Shown here: positions 46,081 through 56,268 of the stretch, in pieces
Numbering within the stretch: the stretch's first letter is position 1
Layout: each line of letters opens with the position of its first letter
Origin: Welwitschia mirabilis
Taxonomy: Eukaryota; Gnetophyta; Gnetopsida; Welwitschiales
DNA: 64,000 nucleotides
Direction of reading: 5' to 3'
Assembly (NCBI GenBank): GCA_051453625.1
Contig: JBOZIK010000001.1
Span: forward strand, 157,330,443 to 157,394,442
Made by a program: the position numbers and the translations under genes
Notes under the pieces: model-generated
What the model saw: the letters and a program-made list of their open reading frames with translations, nothing else
What the model was told of the DNA's origin: nothing
The model's database searches: none

Positions 46081-46098
46081 TCCCCAATAATGACATCA
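46081..46098 (-). promoter_or_regulatory. Athila-like primer-binding site (tRNA-Asp), decayed
   Basis: The minus strand reads TGATGTCATTATTGGGGA. The Athila PBS is TGGCGCCGTTGCCGGGGA. Seven of 18 positions differ and every one is G-to-A or C-to-T. It lies 10 bases from the LTR end. Confidence 0.9.
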
Positions 46099-46108
46099 AA
46101 ATCTATTT

Positions 46109-47367
46109 GTTATGTTATACTGTCTAGAATTAAACTAAGTTTACACTTACTTCTTATTCTTTTTCAAGGATAACATGGGCAATGATTCATAATTTGCACT
46201 TTTTAAACTCAACGAAAGTTATAAAATTTTAAGAAAAGAAAAGAAGAGAGAAAGATGATTTTGGGGTTTAAAGTTGAAATTTTGACTTGAGAAAGGAGAA
46301 AAGTAAGTTAGTACCAAGGTATCACCGGTTTATTTTCAAGCAATCCTTCATTCCAATTTTGTCCAATTCCTTCCTATAATACACTTAAAACCATCAAGTG
46401 ATTTTGACCCAAATCATGAAGACATTCTATTATTTACCATATGAGTAATGGTGAACTTAATTGCCACTTAATCTTTAAAGCCTCAAACAATAATAGAAGA
46501 TAAGGAATCTAAGTACTTAAAATCTATAAAGTTAAAGGACTTAAATTAAATGCTGAAAGAGTTTACTCAAATAGAAAGAAGCTTAATGAACAAATTGTTA
46601 CCTAAGCATTTCAATTATAATGTAACTCATGAATTGAAATTAAAAGTAATAACTTATGTATTATAGAAAATAATTAACTTTACGATAAAGGAAGAAAGAT
46701 TCTAGTTACTTAGAAATCCATTGCAATTAATGCTCCAGCGTTATATAACTCTCCAAAGTTAAAAATGATACAATGAATGGTACAAGATCCTTTTATAGGG
46801 AGAGATGGGGAAGAGGAGTGATTATAAGCTCTTGGCTTATAGCATTAGGTGGACAATTATAAAATCATGACATTAGGTACGATGGTTTATCTTCTTTTAT
46901 AATTGAAAGAGATTCTTATGAAGACACCAACAATTGGCTCTAGAGTATTTCCATAGTTGCTAACTAGGGTTAATGCCATGTATCTCCACCATCATACTTA
47001 GCCTCACTACATGTCATGCTACAAATCCTCGTCATCAGTGCCATGTATCATTAAGAATGCAATTGATTTTTGATGTGGAATTAGATCAAGATCATAATTA
47101 CAGTTAATCCAATTTTCCATGATAAGCCAGGAACGCAAGTTTGAAGGTAGTCTGCACTATAAATGGCATTGGTATTTTAGACTAATTAATGATCAAATTA
47201 AAGCATGTCCTCCACTTGAAAACGTTATGGATACATGATAAATTCATAATTAATGTAAAAATCTATAGAAGACATGTTTTTATGATAAAATTAATGATAT
47301 TAATGTTTTCCATTAAGATTAGTTAGTTATTTAACTTGACCACAATGTTAATTTTTACATGTTGACA
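46109..47367 (-). repeat. Athila-like 5' LTR (1259 bp)
   Basis: Minus-strand LTR starting TGTCAACATGTAAAAATT and ending ...ATAACA next to the PBS. Partner of 36541-37883. Confidence 0.92.
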
Positions 47368-47372
47368 CTCTA

Positions 47373-48260
47373 CATATTAAACAACAAAGGGGGATTCAAA
47401 AATATAGGATTGTACTTACTAATACTAGTTCTAGCAAACTCATAATAGGATCTCAGTATTGATTTCATATTCAGATTATCATGTTTTAAGAGTGGACATG
47501 ATTTCAAAGATTTAGCTAGATACATACTTTAAGCTTTGTAACAATACAAGTGATCCTTCATACATTGCAACATGATTCTTCAAAGAAATTATGCATCTTC
47601 ATGGATTATTGAAGACAATAGTTTCATATAGATATAATAAATTTATTTCTTATTTTTTAAGGAGCCTATAATACATGATGGATTCTAAGTTAAGTATTCT
47701 TCAACATAACATTTACAAATATATGAATAAACATCATTGGTAAATCATAACATTGGGAGATTATTAAGATATGTTTATGAAGGTAAGCTAAATAGATGAA
47801 AAGATTACTTCTCGCATGTAGAATTTTGTTACAATAATTCAATAAACAAGAGAATAGAAAAATCATCATTTTAAGTGATATATAGATATTTTACATGATA
47901 TGCTGGACTCTTTAGTAATGGCAGAGGACTATAGAAAGAAAATTATAAAACTTCATAAGTACATGTGACATACTTTGAAAACATTAAACTTTAAGGCTAA
48001 GAATGCAATAGACTAACATAAAAGACATGTGGAGTTTGAAGAGGATGACATAGCAAAGGTGTACTTATGGAATAAAATATTTCTCATAGGAACATATAAC
48101 AAGATCAAGTCTTGAAAAATTGGTCATTAAAAAATTATAAATAAGACTTCATTAAATGCATACTGACTAAATCTTTTATAGAAGGTAGGCATTTCACTTA
48201 AATTTAATGTTTTTAACCTAGTGAGATATCATGGAGAACTTACAAATCATGAAGCTTAAA
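47373..48260 (+). pseudogene. Gypsy G2 integrase, core and C-terminal part
   Basis: Continuation of the frame cut at 36540. The core shows SVLISYSDYH and ILQRNYASSWIIEDNSF-like relics (47440-47620). The C-terminus is clear at 48060-48235: VYLWNKIFLIGTYNKIKS, NAY, VGISLKFNVFNL, matching the chromovirus integrase tail. No chromodomain is visible after it. Many stops. Confidence 0.82.
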
Positions 48261-48542
48261 TCATGAAGTTACAAAAGTTAAACAAAGGGAAGTAGAAGAT
48301 GGATGAAAGACTAATAATTATTGAAAGCTATGAGAAGTAGATATCAAGAAATGTGTACAATGAGTACCAAGTCTAATTATCAAGAAATTACCCAAAATGT
48401 GCAATTTGGATTTTAAATGATAAATATCTAAGAATGGGTTATAGAAGTCTAGTAAAGGAGGAACTCATTTTCTATAATAGTCCACTTTTAAGAAGGGATG
48501 CATGTTGCATAAGCATCCTTAGGAAAAAACACATATAGAGGA
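48261..48542 (+). other. Gypsy G2 spacer between integrase and 3' LTR
   Basis: AT-rich and non-coding. The purine stretch ATATAGAGGA at 48533-48542 abuts the LTR and is the likely decayed polypurine tract. Confidence 0.5.
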
Positions 48543-49255
48543 TGTTTTAGTTAGGAGTCTATTTATTAGGGTTCTATGTGCTTATGTGGAAAATAAAATT
48601 TTCAATGTGTAATTGCCATGAATGTATCATGTGTAATTGTCATTTAAGTGTTATGTGTAGTTGTTAGCATGCTATAAAGGGAATCTGGATGAAAGGAATA
48701 CATTAAGTTCATAGAGAATAAGCGTGAAAGGAGTATGTTATCTTTATATACTATTCTTAGCCAAAGGTTTAATAAGATAATATCAAAGGATTCCTTCATG
48801 ATAAAGATTCCTCTTAAGGCCTTATAAATAAGAGGATGTAAAAATATGAAGAGCATGATTTGAAAGATATTTTAAAATTGGAGTTAAAAAGGGATAAATA
48901 AGAGATCTGGGAGTGGGGAGCTTGAGAGGAGATCTTGGTTGAGAACTTGAGGAGAAGGTTTCTTATGTAATATTAGGATTTACTTGTATTCTCTCTTAAG
49001 GTTTATCAAGCATCAAAGTAATCAAAGTGGTAAAGCTTGGGTGATACTTTTGAAAGGCATTATTAATGAGATGAAAGCTCTATTAAATGTGATTTTAGTT
49101 TGTAAGCTTGTGATTTTTATATTATTTATACAAGAGATTATTTTATTTCATCTAGTACTCTATTTATGTCATGTTCTCTTTAGTATTTATATTCCTCACT
49201 AAATACACAATCCCAAAAGTGTTATTGAGGTTTTTATTGTGTTAACTACACATCA
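48543..49255 (+). repeat. Gypsy G2 3' LTR (713 bp)
   Basis: Direct copy of 32393-33096, from TGTTTTAGTTAGGAGTC to ACTACACATCA. I could not find a clean target duplication outside the LTR pair. Confidence 0.92.
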
Positions 49256-49970
49256 TGTTAGGAGTACCTTTATTTTTATTTCAAGGGATCTGATAATAGT
49301 TTGTGGTATGATCTTGTCTTCTACAACATAAACATGGATAGGTTTTGTTCTTTTAAGTGATATTATTTTGATGTTCTTTGTTCTTCAATTGAAATTAATG
49401 GCATTAAGGAGGTGGAGCTAATTGCTATTTCTAGGGAGATTTAAATTTTTCATTATATTTAACATTATGAGGGTGTTTTTTTAAAGAATATTTATTTTTA
49501 TGTGATTCACTATAAAGATGTAACACCTTGAATGCAGCTTTAGAGGATGAGGTATCAACAAAGTTAAAATATGATTTGGTGGCAATAATATTCTTATTAA
49601 GTGAATTAAAAGTCATTTGTAATAGTTGCTTACTACCATATAATGACATAATATAGCTACATAAATATGGATGCTTCAAACAACATCTAACCGAATAAAT
49701 AAAATGTATGCAAACTTAATTCTTTAGGTCAATTGCAATAACCTTTGTCTTAATATTAGTCATTTGCACAATTAGTTATCATGTATTTCCTTTCTTATAA
49801 TATAAGGTATTCATACTTGTTATGAGATAAATAATCTCCAAATTATTCTTTGAGTCTAATGTATCCTGTAAGATGATAAATCCATTGTAGCTCATCTTAC
49901 TGTGTGATAAAATTAGTGTACTCATCTTACTGTGATCTACTAACTTCTTATCCTGTGAAGCCATATATTT
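49256..49970 (-). pseudogene. Copia C gag
   Basis: The minus strand opens with MASQDKKLVDHSKM at 49964, and 49679-49431 is an open 82-codon stretch (SYIMSLYGSKQLLQMTFNSL, serine/lysine-rich tail). Near 49330 a zinc knuckle reads C-L-C-C-R-R-Q-D-H with its last Cys replaced by Tyr. The sequence then meets the G2 LTR. The protease that should follow is at 32300-32200, across the G2 insertion. Weak sequence resemblance, but zinc knuckle, order and strand agree. Confidence 0.6.
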
Positions 49971-50021
49971 TTTTTAATGATTCCTGTCAACTTATTATCA
50001 ATATAATTTCAAGAATTTTTT

Positions 50022-50034
50022 GATCTAGATATTA
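50022..50034 (-). promoter_or_regulatory. Possible Copia C primer-binding site, decayed
   Basis: The minus strand reads TAATATCTAGATC, comparable with TGGTATCAGAGC after two transitions, one inserted base and one other change. Position just upstream of gag supports it; the sequence alone is weak. Confidence 0.4.
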
Positions 50035-50039
50035 AAAGG

Positions 50040-52810
50040 GAAAAATACACTTTATCAAAGAAATCAATGTTTAAACCCTATATGCACATGTTGGACATGA
50101 AATCATCATGCCAATCTTTCCAACTCAGATCATTTGAAAGAGTGAATTATATGTTTGTCATGATTTTATTTTTTAATGCCAAGGTAAAAAAGTTTGACAA
50201 GATCTAAATTACCATTTTAGGTTTCCATAACTAATAGAATAAGAAGGAGATTCGATAATTTATGAGGTCTAGTCGATTTTTAGTAGAATATTGCTCACAT
50301 CCACAATTAAATAATGGATTTATCGTTTACATTTAAAAACTTATCAAATCAATATGAAGATAAAAAATAAAGAAGAAAAAGCAAAAGGATATAGTAAATT
50401 TAAAAAGGGATCTTACTCACATCCATAAGTCAAAAGATCTATTGAAATAATAATAACATGTGAAGATGTTAAAAAATGAAAAAGAGTTAAAGTAAAGAAG
50501 TACAATTAATTCAAAAAAGATCTTGCTTACATCTAAAATTTAAATGAGCTGTTTAATTTACAAACTATGACAAAATGATAAAACTAACCACATAAAAATG
50601 AAGATAAGGATCAAATGTGTAAAAGAAACTAAAGTAACTTTGTTTAGAATTCCTTATGTAAATGTGGTAAATTTTAATACAAAGGATCCTAAATCGATTA
50701 GAAATTAAGTGAAACCTTATTAAATTTAGATCTTACTCCCAATCTGAGAAGAGAACATGTTAATTTTAGGTCTTACTTCTAATCTAGGAAGTGATCAAAT
50801 CCTCTTTAAGGGTATGACCCATTTCTCTAAAAAAGAGTAAAAAGATAAAATATGTATCACTTTAGTGGGACATTTAAGTTATGGGTTAATTTCAGTTATA
50901 TCCTCCTTAGGGATGAGTATGATGCAATATTGGAGACCTACTTATATGTTAGGCCTAATAAATTTTAATTATTACAGTTATGCCTTCTTATCGACTTAGT
51001 GTTGAAATCCAAGTAAATTATGCCACTGTGCCTCCATTATTCACTCATTGCATCCTTGATTGCTAAAGCATGCATGGGGGTTTAGACCTTACCAGGCTCG
51101 AGGAGATATGGCTTTCTATATAGCTCAAACGACATAGTTATAGTAGTTAAAATTTCATTAATAAATTCAATGGATGACATAATTTGACATAAATTAATGT
51201 CTATATAAGGCTCCCTATGCTTGTAATTAATTAAGGTATATTGCTAGTTAAAAATGTGATGTGGTTGAGGAGTGAATAATTTCTAACTGTAAACCTTAAA
51301 AAATATTAAAAATTTTGGAGTGGCATTAAATGTAAGAAAAGAAAACCAAAAAGGAAAAAAGGTTTTGGTTTTGGTATAGTTGAATTAAGTGGATCTTTCT
51401 CAATATTCTAAAATTTACTTTATCTATTCAAATTACAAGAAAAATATCATCTAAGTTTTTTTTTAAAAAAAAAAATCAAGTCAAGTGGGTCTTGCTTGAC
51501 ATCCTAAGTTGACTTGAAATAAAAGAAGATAAGAATAATTGGCTCATAATGACTAAAACAACCATAAAATTCCAAAATATGTAAAAAATTGAAAAAATTA
51601 CACTAAAAAGTGCATGTGTGCAGAAGTAAGCTAAAAGATTAATACAAAATACATGCATGCAGAAATGAGCTAAAAGAGGATATTAAGCTAAAAAATTGCA
51701 TGTGCACAAAGATGAGTTATATGAATAGCATAAATTCATGTATCAAGAATAAAAGAAAATGTTGGCACTACTATCAAACTATTTCATGTGCATATTCTAA
51801 AATACAAAATTAGCATAAAATCCAAAAACAAATGGCAAATGTATAGAACACAAAAGTTACTCACAAAAATAACATATGCATGTATCAATCTCTTTAGTCC
51901 CCATAGAATTTGTTGTAATAAATGCTTTTCTTCAATTTTCCCATTCCCAAAAAAAAAAATGAATCCTTTACAAAACAAAATACTAGATTTATAGAATAGA
52001 TAAATAATATAAGGTGTAATGATGGTGGCAGTGATGTTGATGTTATGGGCAACATCAATGTGGATGATGGTGATGGCAACTACATGCGACAATTGGATGA
52101 ATTAACTAGTAAACAACTATGCAATTCTTATCTCTAGAGGGAATCCTTCATCGATGTGCTATGAAATCATCCCATGTGCTAACATTAGCTCCAAAATTTC
52201 TCAAGAACTTGCTCACCTTGTTAATGTTCAAATGCAGAAAATAAATGAACTATGGTGCAATACAGATGAGAATAATACAATTTGATGTTTGACTTACACA
52301 AAAAAAACTTACTTAACTAATTCAAAACATCTACTCCAAAATGTCATGCAAATCATTTAAAATATTATTATCTTTAAACATTCTAACTTGTAAGATTTTG
52401 ATGCATGAATAAGTGTTACTTAAGCTCACATCGTAGAAGCAAAAATGGAAGAGATCTCTATAAGCGACCCTACACAAAAATATAGACACTTATGGAACAT
52501 TCAAGAAGGAAACAAAGGAACAAGGCACTTACAGACAGTCATAGAGCGTCTACTTTAAGATGCTAATTTATCCATCGGATCTTACTGCCGATGAGTGGAA
52601 ATACTAGTATTTCTTCACTTCTTTTTATCCTTCTTATTATTATTCTTATTCACTATTGTGATTTGTTATGCGATGTGATTTCATGGACAAAGTTATAAGG
52701 GCTACCCCTATCATTGTATACACTATACATGATCTTGGTTGATTAGGTTACCATTATCACATGAATGCTTAAGGGTTGCGAAGTATCTGATGCCAAGCAC
52801 ATGATTGCAG
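50040..52810. other. AT-rich region, probably Copia C LTR plus unassigned DNA
   Basis: 50270-50560 has three degenerate units beginning ATCTTRCTCACATCYA at a spacing of about 115 bases. 50670-50790 has a pair of TTTAGRTCTTACTYCYAATCT units. 51600-51710 repeats ATGCATGYGCAGAAATGAGCTAAAAGA-like units (shown here only in outline). These arrays resemble the motif arrays of the other LTRs. 52010-52080 is GATGGTGATG-like low complexity. No gene is recognisable. Confidence 0.45.
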
Positions 52811-52886
52811 TCATTCAAGAAATTGTTGGAAAGGTTCTTTTATCTTTAAATGGAAAACTTATGAGAATGGCTTTTCATGTACCTAC
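52811..52886 (+). pseudogene. GAPC: GAPDH fragment, upstream half
   Basis: From 52825 the frame reads VGKVLLSLNGKL then MAFHVP, against AVGKVLP-LNGKLTGMAFRVPT in plant cytosolic glyceraldehyde-3-phosphate dehydrogenase (glycolysis, NAD-dependent). It breaks after CCTAC at 52886, where an LTR element begins, and resumes at 55404. Only one short exon-sized piece is seen. It may be a retrocopy relic, a gene fragment or part of a decayed gene. Confidence 0.8.
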
Positions 52887-53178
52887 CATTGGGATTTAGA
52901 CCCTATCAACCCAAAGGGCCACTACTGACGTTAAAGTCTTATGGAGCATGAACGATCATTTTTTAAAACAACTCAAATATTTCATTAAAAATAAGGATAT
53001 TTACACAACAATGCATGCCAAAATTTGCACCAACTATATCCCTAAATCAAGGACCTACAATCGATAAAAATGGATCTTAATACTAAATCCTAAAATAAAA
53101 CACACATAATGCATGTGGGCATCACCATCATGCATTTTATTTAAATAAGCATACGCTTCAAAAAACTAAAACCTAACA
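52887..53178 (-). repeat. 3' LTR of the non-autonomous element
   Basis: The minus strand begins TGTTAGGTTTTAG after the G-rich tract and ends CCCAATG. It matches the right LTR through GCATACTT/GTATGC, ATGCATTATGTGTGTTTTAT and AATATCCTTATTTTT segments. Confidence 0.85.
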
Positions 53179-53180
53179 AA

Positions 53181-53190
53181 CCCCCCCTTC
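53181..53190 (-). promoter_or_regulatory. Polypurine tract of the non-autonomous element
   Basis: The minus strand reads GAAGGGGGGGTT and is directly followed by the LTR start TGTTAG. Confidence 0.8.
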
Positions 53191-53780
53191 ATGTCAAGGC
53201 TATTGAAGTCTAAACATGAAATTTTAGAGCATAAAGCAAGTATCAAACTTCGAACCAATGATGGAAGCACCAAGCTACCGAAACATGTAACTTCAAGGAA
53301 GATTTCCTTCGAGTGATCTTCCCGGATGAATCTACATCCTTCATCCTATGCAACTTGAAAGAAGACATCCTTTGAGTGGTCTTCTCAAGCAATCTGCGTA
53401 TCTTGCTTGAAAACATGGGATACACCCAATACTTTTTAAATAAGATACAAAGGGATGCACCCTAGAAAGCAATTACCATATAGAAAATAATATCATGAAG
53501 AGTATCTCATACCACTCTTATGATATTATTCCTCTATGATATTGTATATATAATTAGTTGTGACAAGCCTACAACCTAATTCAAAGAGTCCATAAATTTT
53601 AACCCTATAACATAAACATACTTATAATTTTTTACTTAAAAATATTCATTTAAATATTAACACAAATTCAGATAGAACATGTTTATGAACTTGGGGATGG
53701 GCTAAATGGGTACACAACAAAGATAATGATAATGATAATTTAAGCAACTAGAATTTCTATCCATGCATCTGATCTCTTAT
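53191..53780. other. Internal AT-rich part of the non-autonomous element
   Basis: No gene. A pair of diverged repeats (GAAGATTTCCTTCGAGTGATC at about 53298 and GAAGACATCCTTTGAGTGGTC at about 53358) lies about 60 bases apart. Confidence 0.6.
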
Positions 53781-54995
53781 AAGCACCGGCCCATGCCTTG
53801 TACGCGCTTATATAACGTGAGGTTTGGTATGACTTGTCTCACGTTTGTTGGGAATTCGCGCATGTTACCACGTGATCTCGCTAGATTAAGTGCAGTTGCC
53901 AACGCATTTTCATAGAGGGCAATTCCGCGATTGAACACAACGTGATCTGGCTGCGCGTGAGATGGCGAGCGATAAGCTCGGACGACGGAATTTCTTCGTC
54001 CTCTTTATCGTCCACATCACTTCCGTCTTCTGCAACTGTTAGTTCCTCCTCAATCTCTTACGAAACCCTTCTCTTCCAAGCGGAACCCTCGTACGCTGTT
54101 GTGCGCTTTCCTGATGCGGCTGCGAGTAATGATGCTCGCGCTTGTGCCTGCTTAACTGCGCATATGATTCCGAGCGCTGAACAGATGAACAATTGCTCTG
54201 TGAAAAATTGACGATACTTTCATTTACTGTGTTGTTGAACTTTCACCATTCTCTATGTTCTTTAATGGCGTTGCAGATGTCCAATAGCACGAACCATATC
54301 ATTCAGACGCTGGATTACCCCCACCACCCTTCTTTGCTATCTCTTGAGCCTCCCACGCTTATGATGCAACAAATCCCTAAATGTTTTTCATTAGGATTTG
54401 ACAGAGTGAAGATTCATGACTTGCACAGATGCCTAATTGACCAGCTCGTGAAGGATGGAATTAACGATGCACAGACGAGTACAGGGGATTGCTAGAGAAC
54501 TACGGTTGATTCCTATTCAAAGTTTTGGAGCGATGATTTTGGAGATCGGCGGGAAAAGAACTGTGATACGATTGTCTTCGATAATCGATCACATGGGAGC
54601 TACAGACCCTAATTCTGTTGCGCTCGGACTCTACCTCGTAGATCGCTTAAACATCCATCCAGAACTGCTGGCGTATGTTCACAGTACAGCGCCTGCTGAA
54701 GGAAATGAGATCAGCACAGTAAACAAGACAGAAAAGGTTAATGGCTAACGTTCGATGTGATGCACAGGAAATGTAAGGCATAAGAGCACATTGGGCTTCA
54801 TGCTTTGCAGGTAAGTTGCGTTTATGGAAATCCAAATCACATTTCCTTTTACTTTTCTCTCCAACCGATTGCCCTAACTGCCATGGGCTTTTGAAGTTCC
54901 AGAGCAAGACAAATGCAGAAGTTATCCGAAGTCATACGAGAGTGCATCATTACCGACGAAGCAAGCCCACTGACAGGGGTACTTCTTCACTTCGG
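53781..54995 (+). pseudogene. GC-rich gene-like cargo, possible two-exon fragment of unknown identity
   Basis: The composition change is abrupt and there are many CpG. Plus-strand frames: 53942-54211 (Ser-rich, then LLFQAEPSYAVVRFPDA, ACACLTAHMIPSAEQM), then a possible 77-bp intron from GTGAAA at about 54199 to GTTGCAG at 54276 that keeps phase 0. The second part is MSNSTNHIIQTLDYPHHPSL, PPTLMMQQIPKCF, KIHDLHRCLIDQLVKDG, stop at 54495. Another frame, 54455-54748, reads LILEIGGKRTVIRL-like, VALGLYLVDRLNIHPELLA. I do not recognise any. The direction is antisense to the carrier element, which would keep an intron unspliced in the element RNA. Upstream 53790-53940 resembles a plant promoter/leader but no box is certain. 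Confidence 0.5.
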
Positions 54996-55020
54996 TCTTA
55001 TACTCTTATTCTTTTTGTCT

Positions 55021-55109
55021 GAGGTCATGAAAACGTAATTGCAGGGCTGAATTCCAGATTTGCTCAGGTCATGACAACTTAATTGCGGGGCTGAATTCCA
55101 GATTTGCTC
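55021..55109 (-). repeat. 45-bp tandem duplication of the element leader next to the PBS
   Basis: AGGTCATGA-AAC-TAATTGC-GGGCTGAATTCCAGATTTGCTC occurs twice in outline (55022-55065 and 55066-55109). The second copy runs into the PBS, the first keeps only its GCTC. Confidence 0.85.
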
Positions 55110-55117
55110 TGATACCA
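55106..55117 (-). promoter_or_regulatory. PBS (tRNA-iMet) of the non-autonomous element
   Basis: The minus strand reads an exact TGGTATCAGAGC, two bases from the right LTR end (CAACG). Confidence 0.92.
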
Positions 55118-55119
55118 CT

Positions 55120-55403
55120 CGTTGCGATTTCAATTTCAGATATCATTAACGCAGAGAGCTCCTACAGGGATCATGCACAATCATTCTTCAAAACAAATAT
55201 TTCAGCAAAAATAAGGATATTTATAAAATTATGCATGCTAAAATTGGCATTTAACTATATCTCTAAATCAAGGACTACACCCAACAAAAATGGATAGCAA
55301 CACTAAATCCTAAAATAAAACACACATAATGCATATGGACATTTCTGTCATGTATTTTATTTAAATAAGCATACATTAAAAAAATAATAATAATAATCTA
55401 ACA
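55120..55403 (-). repeat. 5' LTR of the non-autonomous element
   Basis: The minus strand begins TGTTAGATTATTATT and ends AATCGCAACG. Partner of 52887-53178. Both copies share the unusual terminal G instead of A. Confidence 0.85.
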
Positions 55404-55452
55404 CCTATACTTGATGTTTATGTTGTTAATCTTACAGTATGATGAGAGAAAT
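55404..55452 (+). pseudogene. GAPC: GAPDH fragment, downstream half
   Basis: Continues the frame as P-I-LDVYVVNLTV (plant GAPDH: PTVDVSVVDLTV), then TGA where CGA/AGA (Arg) is expected, then E-K. After about 55452 resemblance ends. Confidence 0.8.
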
Positions 55453-56039
55453 TTTTAAAATATGACAATGTCAATGGTGTCTTATATGTTTCTACCAAAG
55501 ATAAGACCAAACATGACAAACATTATTAGAGATGACAAAATCTTGGTAAAACTTAACTAACAAGAAGAAAATTGAAGATCCACTAGTAATGCTTTTGCAG
55601 ATAATGAGACAAGACCCACTACAAAGTTAATAGCCTAAGTATTGCAGTGGGTAAAGAGGTGGAGGTGTTTTTGATGCTGCCACTAAAGCTTTACATGGTC
55701 CAAAATAGTCTCTAATATAAAACTCCAAATCCTGCAAAAAGGTGAAACTACACAAATCCTAACTCCATGTGAAGAGAAATGAAATGATGTAGCAAAACCT
55801 TGATATGCAACTCAAATCGAGTGTGTGCTAGACAACAAGAAGAGGTCACCAAAAGATAGCCACAAGCTAGAAAACTTGCAAAAAAATATAAATAGAAATA
55901 TCTTGCAAATAGTTCAAAAAATAATCTACAAAGAGTATGAAGCAAAGCCTAAAAGACTTTTGTAGTAAAAGAAGCATGCACAAGCATGCAAGAGGGCGTG
56001 TAAGCTTTGCAAGATACTTAGGGAAATTGAAAAATTGTA
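55453..56039. other. Unassigned AT-rich stretch
   Basis: No recognisable gene or repeat boundary. The 65-codon minus frame at 55945-55748 is Phe/Leu-rich and unconvincing. Confidence 0.4.
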
Positions 56040-56268
56040 GGGCTAGGGAAGAAAATGAAGTAAGAATTCCAAATGATATCTTCTCCCCTCATTATTTTAA
56101 ACTTTAGAGCATGCTTTTATATGAAAGCATACCTAACTAGATCTCCACTAGGATTTCTTTTTTCCTAAGTGTAGTACCATAGTGTGACTTATTAGCACCC
56201 TAGCAATAAAAGCAAGTAAGAATTGACCCCAAAAAGATTACTCCTCATGGCTATACCTCAAATTTATT
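56040..56268 (+). repeat. Dispersed repeat, copy 2 (partner at 29756-30000), cut by gap
   Basis: Same order and orientation as copy 1 (GAAGTAAGAATTCCAAATGATAT, then GCATGCTTTTATATGAAAGCAT, ACCTAACTAG). Runs into the gap at 56269. Confidence 0.65.

Larger units (their letters stand above)
36541..47367 (-). mobile_element. Athila-like Ty3/gypsy element, complete length with LTRs and TSD
   Basis: The minus-strand element is 10.8 kb. 5' LTR 46109-47367, tRNA-Asp PBS 46081-46098, gag about 45270-43461, protease about 43340-43130, RT 42520-41880, RNase H 41583-41356, integrase 41330-39352, long 3' region, 3' LTR 36541-37883. A perfect 5-bp target duplication CTCTA flanks it (36536-36540 and 47368-47372). 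It is inserted in the integrase of G2. All ORFs are broken. The long non-coding leader and the 3' region are typical of Athila. I see no convincing env-like ORF. Confidence 0.93.
52887..55403 (-). mobile_element. Non-autonomous LTR element (2.5 kb) with gene-like cargo
   Basis: Direct LTRs 52887-53178 (292 bp) and 55120-55403 (284 bp), a PBS TGGTATCAGAGC on the minus strand at 55117-55106, and a G7 polypurine tract on the minus strand next to the left LTR (53181-53187). No gag or pol is recognisable in the 1.9 kb between. It interrupts the GAPDH fragment with a near-perfect 5-bp duplication, CCTAC (52882-52886) and CCTAT (55404-55408). By size and content it is TRIM/LARD-like, carrying a GC-rich segment. 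Confidence 0.85.

Noticed and set aside
32388-49265. Target duplication for Gypsy G2 (AGAGT/GGAGT)
   Set aside because: A near match can be drawn only by adding unequal extra bases at the two LTR ends, so I do not claim it.
54647-54907. 86-codon minus frame within the cargo of the non-autonomous element
   Set aside because: Shadow of the plus-strand frames in a GC-richer region; no recognisable motif.
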